Part shown: one piece after another, positions 28,082 through 37,416 of the stretch
Position numbering within the stretch: position 1 is the stretch's first letter
How the letters are laid out: every line of letters begins with the position of its first letter
Source of the DNA: Nitrosospira multiformis
GTDB lineage: Bacteria > Pseudomonadota > Gammaproteobacteria > Burkholderiales > Nitrosomonadaceae
Assembly: GCF_900110185.1 (NCBI RefSeq)
Contig: NZ_FOCT01000012.1
Coordinates: 1-64,000 of the forward strand
DNA: 64,000 nucleotides
Reading direction: 5' to 3'
The notes under the pieces: model-generated
Databases searched by the model: none
What the model was told of the DNA's origin: nothing
What the model saw: only the letters and a program-made list of their open reading frames with translations
Program-made: the position numbers and the translations under genes

Positions 28082-29189
28082 GCCGCCGGCGCACCACCGG
28101 CTCTTATTGAACGCGGTTATTAATCCTGCGTCTCTGGTTGAATACAATGCGGCGGAATGGGAGCTGTTATTGCGATTGACGAGAAGGGTGAAACTGCTGG
28201 CACGCCTAGCGATAGATCTCAAAAATAGGGGACTTCTGGATCAGATTCCATTACGAGCAGCCAATCTACTGCAATCAAGCCTTATCCAGGCAAAGAGACT
28301 CCAGCAAGTCGCACATTGGGAATTGAATCGAATTTCCTGGGCACTAAAGGATACGGATGCACCAGTCATCGTGCTGAAGGGAGTCGCTTATTCTCTTGCT
28401 GGATTGCCTGAATCAGGCGGTCGAATTTATGTTGATCTTGACATTCTAGTTCCAAAAGACCGGTTATCACACGTTGAATCAATACTGAGGAAGAAAGGAT
28501 GGGTGAATCACCATAAGCTTTCCGCCTATGATGAACATTATTATCGGGCATGGAGCCATGAAATACCGCCGTTAGCTCATGCTGAACGAGAAACGGAGGT
28601 TGATATCCACCACACGATCTCCCCGCCGACAAGCAGATTGGAAATAAATACCAGTTCGCTATTTAGCGCTGCTGTGGCAGTTGGCAATTCCGGCTACAGA
28701 ATTTTTTGCCCGGCTGACATGGTGCTACATAGCGCGGTTAACTTGTTCCAGAATAATGAGCTTGCAGATGATTTACGCGATTTGCTCGATATTCACGATC
28801 TATTGCTGTTTTTCAGCAAAAATGAACAGGACTTCTGGAAAAAATTAACAGAACGGGCAAATCAGTTGAATCTTGGTCGATTCCTTTTTTATGGGGTGTA
28901 CTTCAGCCGTTTAATTTTTCAAACGCCGATCCCTGAAAATCTGGAAAATGATCTGAATGAAAAGCCTACTGCGCTTTCAAGGATGATCATGCATTACCTC
29001 GTTCCACAAGCGTTATTTCCACTACATCCGGACAAGCATTTCAGGCGTGCACTGGCAGCCCGTACGTTGCTGTATCTCCGCAGTCATTGGATACGGATGC
29101 CAATTCACCTTTTACTCCCGCATCTTGCGTATAAAACTTATTTATCAATATTCCGAGGCAAAGCAGTAGCGCGTCCGGTGAGAGGTTGA
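28071..29189 (+). CDS. Nucleotidyltransferase-like protein (PF14907 type)
   Basis: A 372-residue protein of the uncharacterised nucleotidyltransferase family. Seen are the VLKGVAYS segment (Lys103) and [10 protein letters not shown] with the paired Asp122 and Asp124 expected to bind metal, then [10 protein letters not shown]. Such proteins recur with HprK-related kinase A and PqqD-like proteins. The nucleotide and acceptor are unknown. It overlaps the kinase gene and is the last gene of the cassette; tRNA-Arg lies about 100 bases downstream on the other strand. Confidence 0.8.
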   Translation: MTYKPPAHHRLLLNAVINPASLVEYNAAEWELLLRLTRRVKLLARLAIDLKNRGLLDQIPLRAANLLQSSLIQAKRLQQVAHWELNRISWALKDTDAPVIVLKGVAYSLAGLPESGGRIYVDLDILVPKDRLSHVESILRKKGWVNHHKLSAYDEHYYRAWSHEIPPLAHAERETEVDIHHTISPPTSRLEINTSSLFSAAVAVGNSGYRIFCPADMVLHSAVNLFQNNELADDLRDLLDIHDLLLFFSKNEQDFWKKLTERANQLNLGRFLFYGVYFSRLIFQTPIPENLENDLNEKPTALSRMIMHYLVPQALFPLHPDKHFRRALAARTLLYLRSHWIRMPIHLLLPHLAYKTYLSIFRGKAVARPVRG

Positions 29190-29288
29190 TCCCGAACGCA
29201 AGGCGAAATCGATGGAAGGTGAAATCCGCATCCGGGCGCATCGTGCATACGCACACTCAATGTGTTCGAACTATAGGTGAAACAAGAA

Positions 29289-29365
29289 TGGCGCGCCCAA
29301 CACGATTCGAACGTGTGACCCCCGCCTTCGGAGGGCGGTACTCTATCCAGCTGAGCTATGGGCGC
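29289..29365 (-). tRNA. tRNA-Arg (anticodon CCG)
   Basis: On the minus strand a full cloverleaf can be drawn: acceptor GCGCCCA pairing with TGGGCGC, anticodon stem CCGCC/GGCGG around loop CTCCGAA (anticodon CCG, reads CGG), and T-arm ACACG TTCGAAT CGTGT. The 3' CCA is encoded (29289-29291). The 77-base length is normal. Confidence 0.96.
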
Positions 29366-29466
29366 GGATGGAAGGCATTTTTGAATCGGGCGCATAGGAT
29401 AACGCTTTTTAACCCCTCCGTCCAACCTGAATAAAACCGCTTTTGCTTGAATACATGAATCTATAC

Positions 29467-29489
29467 AATAAACGTTTTTAACGTTTATT
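29467..29489. promoter_or_regulatory. Perfect inverted repeat upstream of the cytochrome c gene
   Basis: AATAAACGT (29467-29475) and ACGTTTATT (29481-29489) form a perfect 9-bp inverted repeat around a 5-base spacer. It ends 14 bases before the GTG start of the cytochrome gene. It could be a repressor or activator site, or a hairpin affecting translation. Confidence 0.4.
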
Positions 29490-29503
29490 ACTGGGGAGTT
29501 ATT

Positions 29504-30061
29504 GTGAGCGACGTTGAAGACGAGGGGCATTCCACGCCTATCCAGACACCGGGTCAGTTGATTGTTGTCGTCCTGGCCGCTTTCATAGTTCCAATCGTTG
29601 TTTTATCACTCATCGGGCGGTTTGCCATCGGCGAAAGCTCGGTGGATCCAAGCAGTCCTGCTTTTTCGGAAGAGGCCGTAGCGAAGCGTCTTCATCCAGT
29701 GGGCAACTTGATCATTGCAGGCGATTCCACCCAGCCTACGGCGCAAACAGGGGAAGGCGCAGTCGTGGCTCCGCCCGCTCCGGCAACCGCCAGCGCCGCT
29801 CCTGCGGCGGAAGACCCGGCGGAAAAAGCCAAGAAAATTTACACCGCCAGTTGCGCCGCCTGTCACGCCACCGGCGCCGCCGGTGCACCCAAAGTGGGAG
29901 ACAATGCAGCATGGGCGCCCCGCATCAAGACAGGCACGGAGACGCTCTATACCAGCGCATTGAAAGGCAAGAATGCCATGCCACCCAAAGGTGGAAATGC
30001 GGGGCTGTCTGATGACGACGTCAAAGCCGTAGTCGACTACATGGTCAGCCAGTCCAAATGA
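29504..30061 (+). CDS. Membrane-anchored class I cytochrome c (c5-like)
   Basis: A 185-residue protein. An N-terminal transmembrane anchor (about 17-40) and an Ala/Pro-rich linker precede a heme domain with CAACH (Cys117, Cys120, His121) and a probable axial Met159 (KNAMPPKGG). It resembles cytochrome c5-type electron carriers and should face the periplasm, passing electrons between respiratory complexes. The GTG start at 29504 follows GGGGAG and an inverted repeat. Confidence 0.9.
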   Translation: MSDVEDEGHSTPIQTPGQLIVVVLAAFIVPIVVLSLIGRFAIGESSVDPSSPAFSEEAVAKRLHPVGNLIIAGDSTQPTAQTGEGAVVAPPAPATASAAPAAEDPAEKAKKIYTASCAACHATGAAGAPKVGDNAAWAPRIKTGTETLYTSALKGKNAMPPKGGNAGLSDDDVKAVVDYMVSQSK

Positions 30062-30193
30062 CCTGCTGAGAAGTTGAAGGTGGAGCGGGATGGGGGCGGG
30101 CGATAGGGAGAGTTTCATATCGCCCTTGTTTTTTTCAAGGTAACTCGGTTTATTTCGTTGCCTTCAGCCTGTTGGCAATCGTCTTTCCATCTC

Positions 30194-31021
30194 ATGGCTA
30201 TTTACGCAGTCGGTGACTTGCAAGGTTGCTATCGGGAATTCCGGGAACTTCTCGACCTAGTCCGTTTCGACGAAACGAAAGACAAGTTGTGGCTGGTGGG
30301 AGACCTGGTCAACCGGGGACCAGACTCGCTCTCGGTATTGCGCTTCGTAAAAGAGTTGAACGATTCCGCAATAATGGTACTGGGCAATCATGATCTGCAT
30401 CTGCTCATGATTGCGGAAGGGTGCGCGGAGCTAAACCGAAGCGATACCTTGCAGAACATCCTCGATGCACCCGATCGGGATGAGCTGCTCGATTGGCTGC
30501 GGCAACAGAAGCTGTTGCATGTGGACGGAAACTACGTCATGGTGCACGCTGGCCTGTTGCCTTCCTGGAGTATCGAACAGGCGCAAGCGCTGGCTGCGCT
30601 GGTAGAGAGCGCCTTACGGGGAAGTGAATTCCATGAATTCTGCCGTCAGATGTACGGGAACCGGCCGGATCATTGGAATGAAACCCTCAACGGATATGAA
30701 CGGCTGCGTGTAATCGTCAATGCCATGACCCGCATGCGAGTCTGTACTCCCCATGGAAGAATGGATTTTGCCCACAAGGGCTCGGTCAAGGACATTCCGC
30801 CAGGCTATTTGCCCTGGTTCGATGCGCCGGAGCGAGCCAGCCGGAAGGCGACCGTCATCTGCGGTCACTGGTCAGCACTGGGTCTTGAGATCAGGAGCAA
30901 TCTGATGGCGCTCGATACCGGGTGCTTATGGGGAGGCAGCCTTACGGCTGTTCGTCTGGAGGATCGGAAGGTTTTCCAGACGGCTTGTGGGGCAGGGGGA
31001 GCGACAAGGCACTGGCAATAG
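30194..31021 (+). CDS. apaH: Symmetrical bis(5'-nucleosyl)-tetraphosphatase
   Basis: Hydrolyses Ap4A to two ADP. The 275 residues show the metallophosphoesterase series GDLQGCYREF, GDLVNRGPDS, LGNHDLHLL and a later CGHWSALG. ATG 30194 is chosen because homologues begin MAIYAVGD; the upstream ATG would add 12 non-conserved residues. The last 80 bases overlap the 3' end of the convergent plsC-like gene. Confidence 0.95.
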   Translation: MAIYAVGDLQGCYREFRELLDLVRFDETKDKLWLVGDLVNRGPDSLSVLRFVKELNDSAIMVLGNHDLHLLMIAEGCAELNRSDTLQNILDAPDRDELLDWLRQQKLLHVDGNYVMVHAGLLPSWSIEQAQALAALVESALRGSEFHEFCRQMYGNRPDHWNETLNGYERLRVIVNAMTRMRVCTPHGRMDFAHKGSVKDIPPGYLPWFDAPERASRKATVICGHWSALGLEIRSNLMALDTGCLWGGSLTAVRLEDRKVFQTACGAGGATRHWQ

Positions 31022-31757
31022 CGTGTTCCGCGCTGCGCGCAAGCTCCCGCCGGTTTTTTCCGTGACTATCGATCGCCTCCGTAAAGACGAGTTCGACATC
31101 GATATGCGGCTGGCTCAATACTTGCCTTACCGATTCAAGTAATGAAATACGAAAGTATGCCGCAGCCTTGCTGATGTTACCCGCCATGTCGGTATAGCGG
31201 ATTGCCACCGGATGCAGCATCGCCGAAACGCTTACCGCGGGTTGCAGCAACGAGGCATGGAAATGATGGAGTACGGTGCCATCGCTGGTGCCGCCCTCAG
31301 GAAATATCGCTACACAATCGCCGTTGTTGAGCGCCTCTGCAATGTGGTCGTTTATTCTGGCCGTGTCTCTGCGCTTCGTGCGCTCGATGAACAAGGTGCC
31401 CACATTATTGCTCAGCCAACCAAACAGGGGCCAGCCGCGGATTTCAGATTTTGCGACAAACCGGGCCGGGCATACGCTGATAATCGAATACACATCCAGC
31501 CAGGATACATGATTGGCAGCCAGCATTACGCGCTGCGTTCCCGCGACAGGCAATATACCTTGATGGCGCACTCTGACTCCCAGAATTGAAAGAAGCCGCG
31601 CTGACCATTTTTGCGCCATGCGTCTCTGCGTCCTTTGACCGACATGCGGATAGATCGCGGATTGAATCAATCCGGAAGCGATGTGAAGCAGAAGGCGAGT
31701 CCAGCGTACTGCTCTTGTCAGCCGGCTGGCGGTGAGACTGGTTGTAACGTTGGGCAT
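30942..31757 (-). CDS. plsC: 1-acyl-sn-glycerol-3-phosphate acyltransferase family protein
   Basis: A 271-residue membrane-associated acyltransferase, probably making phosphatidic acid from lysophosphatidic acid. It has the NHxxxxD catalytic motif (NHVSWLD at about 82-88) and the glycerol-phosphate motif FPEGGTSDG at about 151-159. A hydrophobic helix lies near the N-terminus. The C-terminal tail (KPSGKPSDPPDEQP) lies in the overlap with apaH and may be dispensable. Related ornithine-lipid acyltransferases cannot be excluded. Confidence 0.85.
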   Translation of the reverse strand: MPNVTTSLTASRLTRAVRWTRLLLHIASGLIQSAIYPHVGQRTQRRMAQKWSARLLSILGVRVRHQGILPVAGTQRVMLAANHVSWLDVYSIISVCPARFVAKSEIRGWPLFGWLSNNVGTLFIERTKRRDTARINDHIAEALNNGDCVAIFPEGGTSDGTVLHHFHASLLQPAVSVSAMLHPVAIRYTDMAGNISKAAAYFRISLLESVRQVLSQPHIDVELVFTEAIDSHGKNRRELARSAEHAIASALSLPLPHKPSGKPSDPPDEQP

Positions 31758-31859
31758 GCCGTAATATTAGCGCATTCCGGACGCGGGAATCCAAGCAACC
31801 GGAAGCTGGGGTTCACATCCTGCCTGATGCTCGAGGTCATCTAATGGGTAACGGGACGT

Positions 31860-32318
31860 CTAATGGGTGACGCGGGAGACTCCGCCACCCGATAAAATTC
31901 TTACCCGTTCGCCAGGCCTGAATTCTTCGTCGGCCGCCTGCGTGATGGCAACAAGGGAACCATTGTCGAGTCTCACCGTAATTTCAACTCCCTTCCGGCC
32001 GGTTACACCTTCCTCCGCCACCTGGCCGAGCAGACCTCCGCCTACTGCTCCGGCAAGGGCTCCCAAGGCGCCGAGCCACCCATGCGCAATCTGAGCGCCA
32101 CCGATTCCACCGGCGACACCTCCTGCTACTGTCCCGATACCACTGCGCGTGCCTTCCAGTCTTACTTCACGCACGCTTTCGACCACACCCGTTCGCACGC
32201 TCTGCTCCTGCCGCGCCTCGCCGCGAGCATAGTCGCCTCCCCCTTGCCCTGCAACGCAGCCGTTCAAAAGCACCCCACATGAGCAGAGGAAGGTTATGGC
32301 TAAAATGTGCTGTTTCAT
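31860..32318 (-). CDS. Glycine-zipper outer membrane lipoprotein (SlyB/Pcp-like)
   Basis: A 152-residue lipoprotein with signal peptide and lipobox (LLNGC). Its glycine-zipper hydrophobic region at about 61-100 includes GGVAGGIGGAQIA and GAVGGGLLGQVAEE. A C-terminal beta domain contains VEITVRLDNGS. This is the layout of the SlyB/Pcp 17-kDa surface antigen family. It is probably anchored in the outer membrane and envelope-structural. ATG 32318 follows GAGAGG. Confidence 0.85.
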   Translation of the reverse strand: MKQHILAITFLCSCGVLLNGCVAGQGGGDYARGEARQEQSVRTGVVESVREVRLEGTRSGIGTVAGGVAGGIGGAQIAHGWLGALGALAGAVGGGLLGQVAEEGVTGRKGVEITVRLDNGSLVAITQAADEEFRPGERVRILSGGGVSRVTH

Positions 32319-32332
32319 TGCGACCTCTCATT

Positions 32333-33268
32333 CTATAGAATGCGGTTGCCGAAAACCTCAAAGTAGCGCTGGTCGATCTCGTCCCGGGTAAAGCGGTGGT
32401 TCTGCCCCCCACGCTGGCCGATTTTCAGGGCCCCCATGAGCGAACCGAGCTGCCCAGCACTTTGCCAATCCATTCCCTTGGCGATTCCATAGAGCAAGCC
32501 TGCCCGATATGCATCGCCACAACCGGTGGGATCGACCACTTTATCCGGCTTAACGCACGGGATCTCGATTTGTTGACTATCTGCATAAACCGTCGATCCT
32601 TGTGCGCCCTTTGTGACAATCAATCCCTTTACAAGTTTCGCCAGCGCCTCCAGCGTGAGACCGGTTCGTTCCTGCAGCAACTGTCCCTCATAATCGTTGG
32701 CGGCGACATAGTCCGCCTTGTGGATGAAATCGACCAACTCCTCGCCATTGAACATAGGCAATCCCTGGCCCGGATCGAACATGAAGGGAATGCCCGCTTC
32801 ATGAAACTCGCGTGCATGCTGTAACATGCCGTCGCGCCCGTCAGGCGCTACAATGCCGAGACTCACGTTTTCTGCAGCAGCGATGTGATTTTCATGCGAA
32901 CTGTTCATTGCTCCCGGATGAAAAGCGGTTATCTGGTTGTCGGCCAGATCCGTGGTGATGAATGCCTGGGCAGTGAATGAGCCTTGCACGTGCCGTATAT
33001 GTGTTTGCGCCAGATTCAGACCTGAAAGGCGCTCCGCATACGGCTGATAATCATCCCCCACCGTTGCCATAATGAGGGGAGAACCTCCCATCATCTGTAA
33101 ATTGTAGGCGATATTGCCGGCACAGCCGCCAAATTCCCTGCGCATATCTGGCACCAGGAAAGCAACGTTCAGTATATGAATTTTCTCCGGCAGGATATGG
33201 TTCCTGAAATGATCGCCGAACACCATAATGGTGTCATAGGCGATGGAGCCGCAAATGAGTGTATGCAT
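32333..33268 (-). CDS. PfkB-family carbohydrate/nucleoside kinase
   Basis: A 311-residue ribokinase-fold kinase. It has the N-terminal GGCAGNIAYNL motif (about 47-57) and the C-terminal PfkB signature DPTGCGDAYRAG (about 246-257) with the catalytic Asp. The substrate is unclear; similar proteins are often annotated as adenosine kinase or sugar kinase. It sits downstream of the gcv genes on the same strand, 17 bases after gcvPB, so it could be on the same transcript. Confidence 0.85.
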   Translation of the reverse strand: MHTLICGSIAYDTIMVFGDHFRNHILPEKIHILNVAFLVPDMRREFGGCAGNIAYNLQMMGGSPLIMATVGDDYQPYAERLSGLNLAQTHIRHVQGSFTAQAFITTDLADNQITAFHPGAMNSSHENHIAAAENVSLGIVAPDGRDGMLQHAREFHEAGIPFMFDPGQGLPMFNGEELVDFIHKADYVAANDYEGQLLQERTGLTLEALAKLVKGLIVTKGAQGSTVYADSQQIEIPCVKPDKVVDPTGCGDAYRAGLLYGIAKGMDWQSAGQLGSLMGALKIGQRGGQNHRFTRDEIDQRYFEVFGNRIL

Positions 33269-33285
33269 GGGAAGGGTCTGAATCG

Positions 33286-34794
33286 TTAAGCTACGCTTAC
33301 GCTTGGGATTGCGGTGAGGGTTTCAGTCCTGGTTACGCTTATGTTGCGCGTGGGTGCTTTCCAGGCCAGATCCAACTCGCGTGCGGCCTTTACATCATCC
33401 AGCCGGCGGACGGGCGTGGTATGCGGCGCGCTTTTCACCAGGTCCGGCTGCGTATGGGTTTCCTCCAGGATTTCCTTCATTGCTGTTACGAAGGCGTCCA
33501 GCGTCTCCTTCGATTCGGTTTCAGCCGGTTCAATCAGCAGGCATTCCGGCACGAGGAGCGGAAAATAGGTCGTCGGAGCATGGTAACCCTTATCCAGCAG
33601 ACGTTTGGCGAGGTTCATTGCGGTGACGCCGGTTTTCTCCTTCAAGTCCTTCAGCGTAACGATAAATTCATGGCTGGCCCTGCGGTTGGGATAGGCGATC
33701 TCGAAACCCGCCTTTTGCAGCTCCGCCATCAGGTAGTTGGCGTTAAGCGCCGCAAACTCGGCCACTCGATGCATGCCTTCCGCCCCAAGCAGACGTACGT
33801 ACACATAGGCACGCAACAGAACTCCTGCGTTACCCATGTGCGCCGAAAGTCTTCCGATCGATTGCGGTATATCCTTCTCCGTTTGCCAGCGATAGGTCCC
33901 GTTTTCAAATGCTACGATAGGTACGGGCATAAACGGCAACAGCCTCGGTGCGACACCCACCGGAGCCGAACCTGGACCCCCACCGCCGTGCGGGGTGGAA
34001 AACGTCTTGTGAAGATTGATGTGAATGACGTCAAAGCCCATGTCGCCTGGCTTGACCTTACCAAGTATGGCGTTCAGGTTTGCGCCATCGTAATAGAGTA
34101 ATCCGCCCGCCTGATGGACAATCCTGCTCATCTCGGCGACGTTCTCTTCAAATACACCGAGCGTGGAAGGATTGGTCAGCATCAGCCCTGCCGTTTTTGG
34201 GCCGACGGCTGCTTTCAGGGCAGCCATGTCCACATTACCTTCCTTGTCGGTGGCGATCTCAACCACCTTGTAGCCGCACATGACGGCTGTGGCAGGGTTG
34301 GTGCCATGAGCTGCATCCGGAACGATGATTTCGGTTCGGGCGTTGTCCCCCCGCGACTCGTGATAGGCGCGTATCATTGCGATGCCGATCAGCTCGCCCT
34401 GTGCTCCCGCCATGGGCGTAAGGCTTACCCCGGCCATACCGGTTACATCTTTCAGAATTTCCTGCAGCTCGTACATGCATGCAAGAAATCCCTGGCCGGT
34501 ACTTTCCGGCGATCTGGGATGGCGGGCCAGAAACTGGGGCAGCATCGCAAGTGAATTGCACGCCCTTGGGTTGTACTTCATCGTGCAGGAACCCAACGGA
34601 TAAAAATGCGTGTCTATCGAAAAATTCTTTTGCGACAGCCGTGTGTAGTGGCGCACCGCGTCCATCTCGGAAACTTCAGGCAGCAGCGGCAGGGTCTTGC
34701 GCAATAGCTTCTCCGGAATATCCGTTGCTTCCGCAGCTTTCGGAGATTGGGAATAATTGCGCCGGCCAGGGCGAGAATGTTCAAATATCAGCAT
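33286..34794 (-). CDS. gcvPB: Glycine dehydrogenase (decarboxylating) subunit 2
   Basis: C-terminal half of the split P-protein, carrying the PLP lysine: Lys263 in [16 protein letters not shown]. The 502 residues are normal for the two-subunit form. With subunit 1 it decarboxylates glycine and loads the aminomethyl group on GcvH lipoyl. It is separated from gcvPA by tpx. ATG 34794. Confidence 0.95.
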   Translation of the reverse strand: MLIFEHSRPGRRNYSQSPKAAEATDIPEKLLRKTLPLLPEVSEMDAVRHYTRLSQKNFSIDTHFYPLGSCTMKYNPRACNSLAMLPQFLARHPRSPESTGQGFLACMYELQEILKDVTGMAGVSLTPMAGAQGELIGIAMIRAYHESRGDNARTEIIVPDAAHGTNPATAVMCGYKVVEIATDKEGNVDMAALKAAVGPKTAGLMLTNPSTLGVFEENVAEMSRIVHQAGGLLYYDGANLNAILGKVKPGDMGFDVIHINLHKTFSTPHGGGGPGSAPVGVAPRLLPFMPVPIVAFENGTYRWQTEKDIPQSIGRLSAHMGNAGVLLRAYVYVRLLGAEGMHRVAEFAALNANYLMAELQKAGFEIAYPNRRASHEFIVTLKDLKEKTGVTAMNLAKRLLDKGYHAPTTYFPLLVPECLLIEPAETESKETLDAFVTAMKEILEETHTQPDLVKSAPHTTPVRRLDDVKAARELDLAWKAPTRNISVTRTETLTAIPSVSVA

Positions 34795-34873
34795 GGGTTC
34801 AATCCGGTGTTTGCTAAGTGAATGTGTTGAAAGATATTGACAGGCAGGAGTCGCAGGAGTCCGGCTTCCTGTA

Positions 34874-34897
34874 CCTCAGAGCCTCAGAGCCTCAGAG
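34874..34897. repeat. Three tandem copies of CCTCAGAG
   Basis: An exact 8-bp unit repeats three times, followed by a degenerate fourth (CCTCGAGA), between gcvPB and tpx. It is a small microsatellite-like tract in non-coding DNA. Confidence 0.8.
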
Positions 34898-34981
34898 CCT
34901 CGAGAAGGAAGGCACGCATTCCGCGGGCGCCGGATACCGGCCTCATCGACCGAGGTGAGCCATTCCACACGCCTGTCCTGC

Positions 34982-35479
34982 TCAGGATTCCAGTGCCTTC
35001 AGCGCCGCCTCATAATCCGGCTCGTCCTTGATTTCCGGCACGAGTTGCGCATGGGTGACCTTGTCGTTTTCATCCAGGACCACGACAGCCCGGGCCGTGA
35101 TACCCGCAAGAGGACTGTCCGTAATCGCCACCCCGTAGTTTTTCATGAATTCCGACCCGCGCATTGTGGAAAGCGGCACCACCTTGTCGAGTCCTTCCAT
35201 GTCGCAAAAGCGGCTCATCGCGAAGGGCAGATCGGCGGCAATGATCAACACCACCGTGTTTTCCATGTTGCTGGCCTGCTCGTTGAACTTGCGTGTGGAC
35301 ATGGCGCAAACCGGGGTATCAAGGCTGGGAACAATGTTGAGCACTTTTTTCTTGCCCGCAAAATCGGCCAGGGTGACATCTTTCAAATCCCTGTTTACCA
35401 GAGAGAAATCGGGTGCCTTGTCGCCTACCTTGGGGAAGGTGCCTTCAACTTTGATGGGATTGCCGGCTAGGGTAACCAT
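34982..35479 (-). CDS. tpx: Thiol peroxidase
   Basis: A 165-residue atypical 2-Cys peroxiredoxin. The peroxidatic Cys58 lies in PSLDTPVC and the resolving Cys92 in SRFCD, as in Tpx. It reduces peroxides using thioredoxin. It sits between gcvPA and gcvPB on the same strand, 56 bases after gcvPA, which is an unusual place. ATG 35479 follows GGAGAAACAGT. Confidence 0.96.
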   Translation of the reverse strand: MVTLAGNPIKVEGTFPKVGDKAPDFSLVNRDLKDVTLADFAGKKKVLNIVPSLDTPVCAMSTRKFNEQASNMENTVVLIIAADLPFAMSRFCDMEGLDKVVPLSTMRGSEFMKNYGVAITDSPLAGITARAVVVLDENDKVTHAQLVPEIKDEPDYEAALKALES

Positions 35480-35535
35480 ACTGTTTCTCCTTTATGATGT
35501 GGGATGGCTGCTAAACGTCCGATGCGATATCGGTG

Positions 35536-36894
35536 CTATGAATTCCTGATGACTTCGCCCAGCTGCGTGACGTACTTCTCCATGTCCGCGGACGTTTTCG
35601 TTTCGGTTGCGCATACCAGCACGGCATCTCCAAGTTCCGGATAGTACTCCTTGAGATTGAGTCCACCCAATATCCGCCGGGCCTCGAGCGCCTGCAATAC
35701 GCTGGCAGAGGGATGGGGCAGGGAGATAACCGCTTCATGGAACAGGGGCCCACTGAATACTCTTTTCACTCCCTTCAGCCTTTCGAGTTTTTCCAGTAAC
35801 GCTGCCGTATTTGCATGCGATTCGGCAGCAGTGCGGCGCAAGCCTTCCGGGCCCAGCAAGGCCAGGTAGATAGTTGCCCCCGTGACCATGAGTCCCTGAT
35901 TGGTACAAATATTGGAGGTGGCCTTGGATCGCCGGATGTGCTGTTCCCGCGCCTGGAGCGTAAGCACGAAGCCATCGCTACCTTCCTGATCCGTCGTGCG
36001 ACCGATAATGCGGCCCGGCATCTGGCGAACCAGGGGCTGCTTGCAGGCCATAAAACCGAAATACGGTCCTCCACTGGACAAGGGAATGCCCAATGGCTGT
36101 CCTTCGCCGACGGCAATGTCTGCCCCTTTCTCCCCCCATTCGCCGGGTGGAGTCAGCATTGCCAGGGCCATGGGGTTCACAACGGCGATGGCAAAAGCAT
36201 CCCTGCTCTGAGCCCAGCTGGTGAGTGCATCGACATCTTCGAGCACGCCGAAAAAGTTCGGCTGGGGAATCACGAGCGCTGCGAATTCTTCGTTGCCAAA
36301 GTTTTTCAGCCCGTCCAGCGAAGTCTGTCCGGAAAGCTTGTCGTAGGGAACCTCCACCACCTCAATTCCCTGGTTCTTGACAATGGCGCGAACCACACTG
36401 CGGTAGACCGGGTGAACGGTCTGCGGGATCAAAATCCGCCGCGAGGTCCGGTGCGAACGCACGGCCATCAGGGCAGCTTCCGCCAGGGCCGAGGCACCGT
36501 CGTACATGCTGGCGTTGGAAACATCCATCCCCGTCAGCGATGCCATCATCGTCTGGTACTCATAGAGCAATTGCAGGGTGCCCTGGCTGGCCTCCGCCTG
36601 ATAGGGCGTATAAGAGGAGTAGAATTCCCCCCGCGTGGCAATCTGCCAGACAGCCGCTGGAATGTGGTGCTCATAAGCGCCCGCGCCGATGAAGTTCAGG
36701 TAGCGTCCATCCTGCTCGGCGCGCTCCAGCATCAAACGCGATATTTCCATTTCGCTCAAACCGGGCGGCACTCGCTTCAGGCTGCCGGTTTTCAGCGCGG
36801 GTGGAATCTCATCGAACAGCTCATCGATGCTGTTTGCGCCGATGCTCGCGAGCATGGCTTGTATATCTTCTTCAGTATGTGGAATGAACGGCAT
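35536..36894 (-). CDS. gcvPA: Glycine dehydrogenase (decarboxylating) subunit 1
   Basis: N-terminal half of the split glycine decarboxylase P-protein; it pairs with the PLP-bearing GcvPB. The 452-residue length is normal. It begins with the characteristic [11 protein letters not shown] and contains [11 protein letters not shown] and [13 protein letters not shown]. It lies third in the gcvT-gcvH-gcvPA order. Confidence 0.95.
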   Translation of the reverse strand: MPFIPHTEEDIQAMLASIGANSIDELFDEIPPALKTGSLKRVPPGLSEMEISRLMLERAEQDGRYLNFIGAGAYEHHIPAAVWQIATRGEFYSSYTPYQAEASQGTLQLLYEYQTMMASLTGMDVSNASMYDGASALAEAALMAVRSHRTSRRILIPQTVHPVYRSVVRAIVKNQGIEVVEVPYDKLSGQTSLDGLKNFGNEEFAALVIPQPNFFGVLEDVDALTSWAQSRDAFAIAVVNPMALAMLTPPGEWGEKGADIAVGEGQPLGIPLSSGGPYFGFMACKQPLVRQMPGRIIGRTTDQEGSDGFVLTLQAREQHIRRSKATSNICTNQGLMVTGATIYLALLGPEGLRRTAAESHANTAALLEKLERLKGVKRVFSGPLFHEAVISLPHPSASVLQALEARRILGGLNLKEYYPELGDAVLVCATETKTSADMEKYVTQLGEVIRNS

Positions 36895-36985
36895 GATTTG
36901 TTCCGTGAATCATCGGTGAGGCGTAAAAGGCAGGCGAAATGACGGCGGGAGAAAAATCCCGTTCCATTTCCCTCAAGTGATTTGA

Positions 36986-37375
36986 TTAATGATCTTCGCT
37001 TTCGAGCAGTTTCTGGTATCCGGCAGAATCGAGCAATTTTTCCAGGTCAGCGGTGTTTGCCGGTTTCAGTCTGAAAAGCCAGGCCGCATAGGCGTCCTGG
37101 TTGATTTTTTCCGGAGCGGAGGCGAGCTCGGGATTGGCGGAGGTGACTTCTCCCGTAATCGGCGCGTAAACATCGGCTGCCGCCTTTACCGATTCAACTA
37201 CGGCACATTCATCGCCTTGCTTGAGTTGGCGGCCCACTGCGGGAGTTTCAACGAATACCATGTCCCCCAGCAACTCCTGAGCATGTTGGGTAATACCGAT
37301 AGTTGCCGTGCCGTCATCTTCGAGACGCACCCATTCATGGGATTTCGTGTATTTCAAATCATTCGGAATACTCAT
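36986..37375 (-). CDS. gcvH: Glycine cleavage system H protein
   Basis: A 129-residue lipoyl carrier protein that shuttles the aminomethyl intermediate between P, T and L proteins. The lipoylated residue is Lys64 in [12 protein letters not shown]. It starts [16 protein letters not shown], standard for the family. It lies 41 bases after gcvT. Confidence 0.97.
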   Translation of the reverse strand: MSIPNDLKYTKSHEWVRLEDDGTATIGITQHAQELLGDMVFVETPAVGRQLKQGDECAVVESVKAAADVYAPITGEVTSANPELASAPEKINQDAYAAWLFRLKPANTADLEKLLDSAGYQKLLESEDH

Positions 37376-37416
37376 GTCTTTGCTCCAGAATTAAATGATA
37401 GTGCTTTGCCGTTTCA

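Noticed and set aside
35815..36942. 375-codon plus-strand frame over gcvPA
   Set aside because: Antisense shadow of a confidently identified gene; no motif or ribosome binding site.
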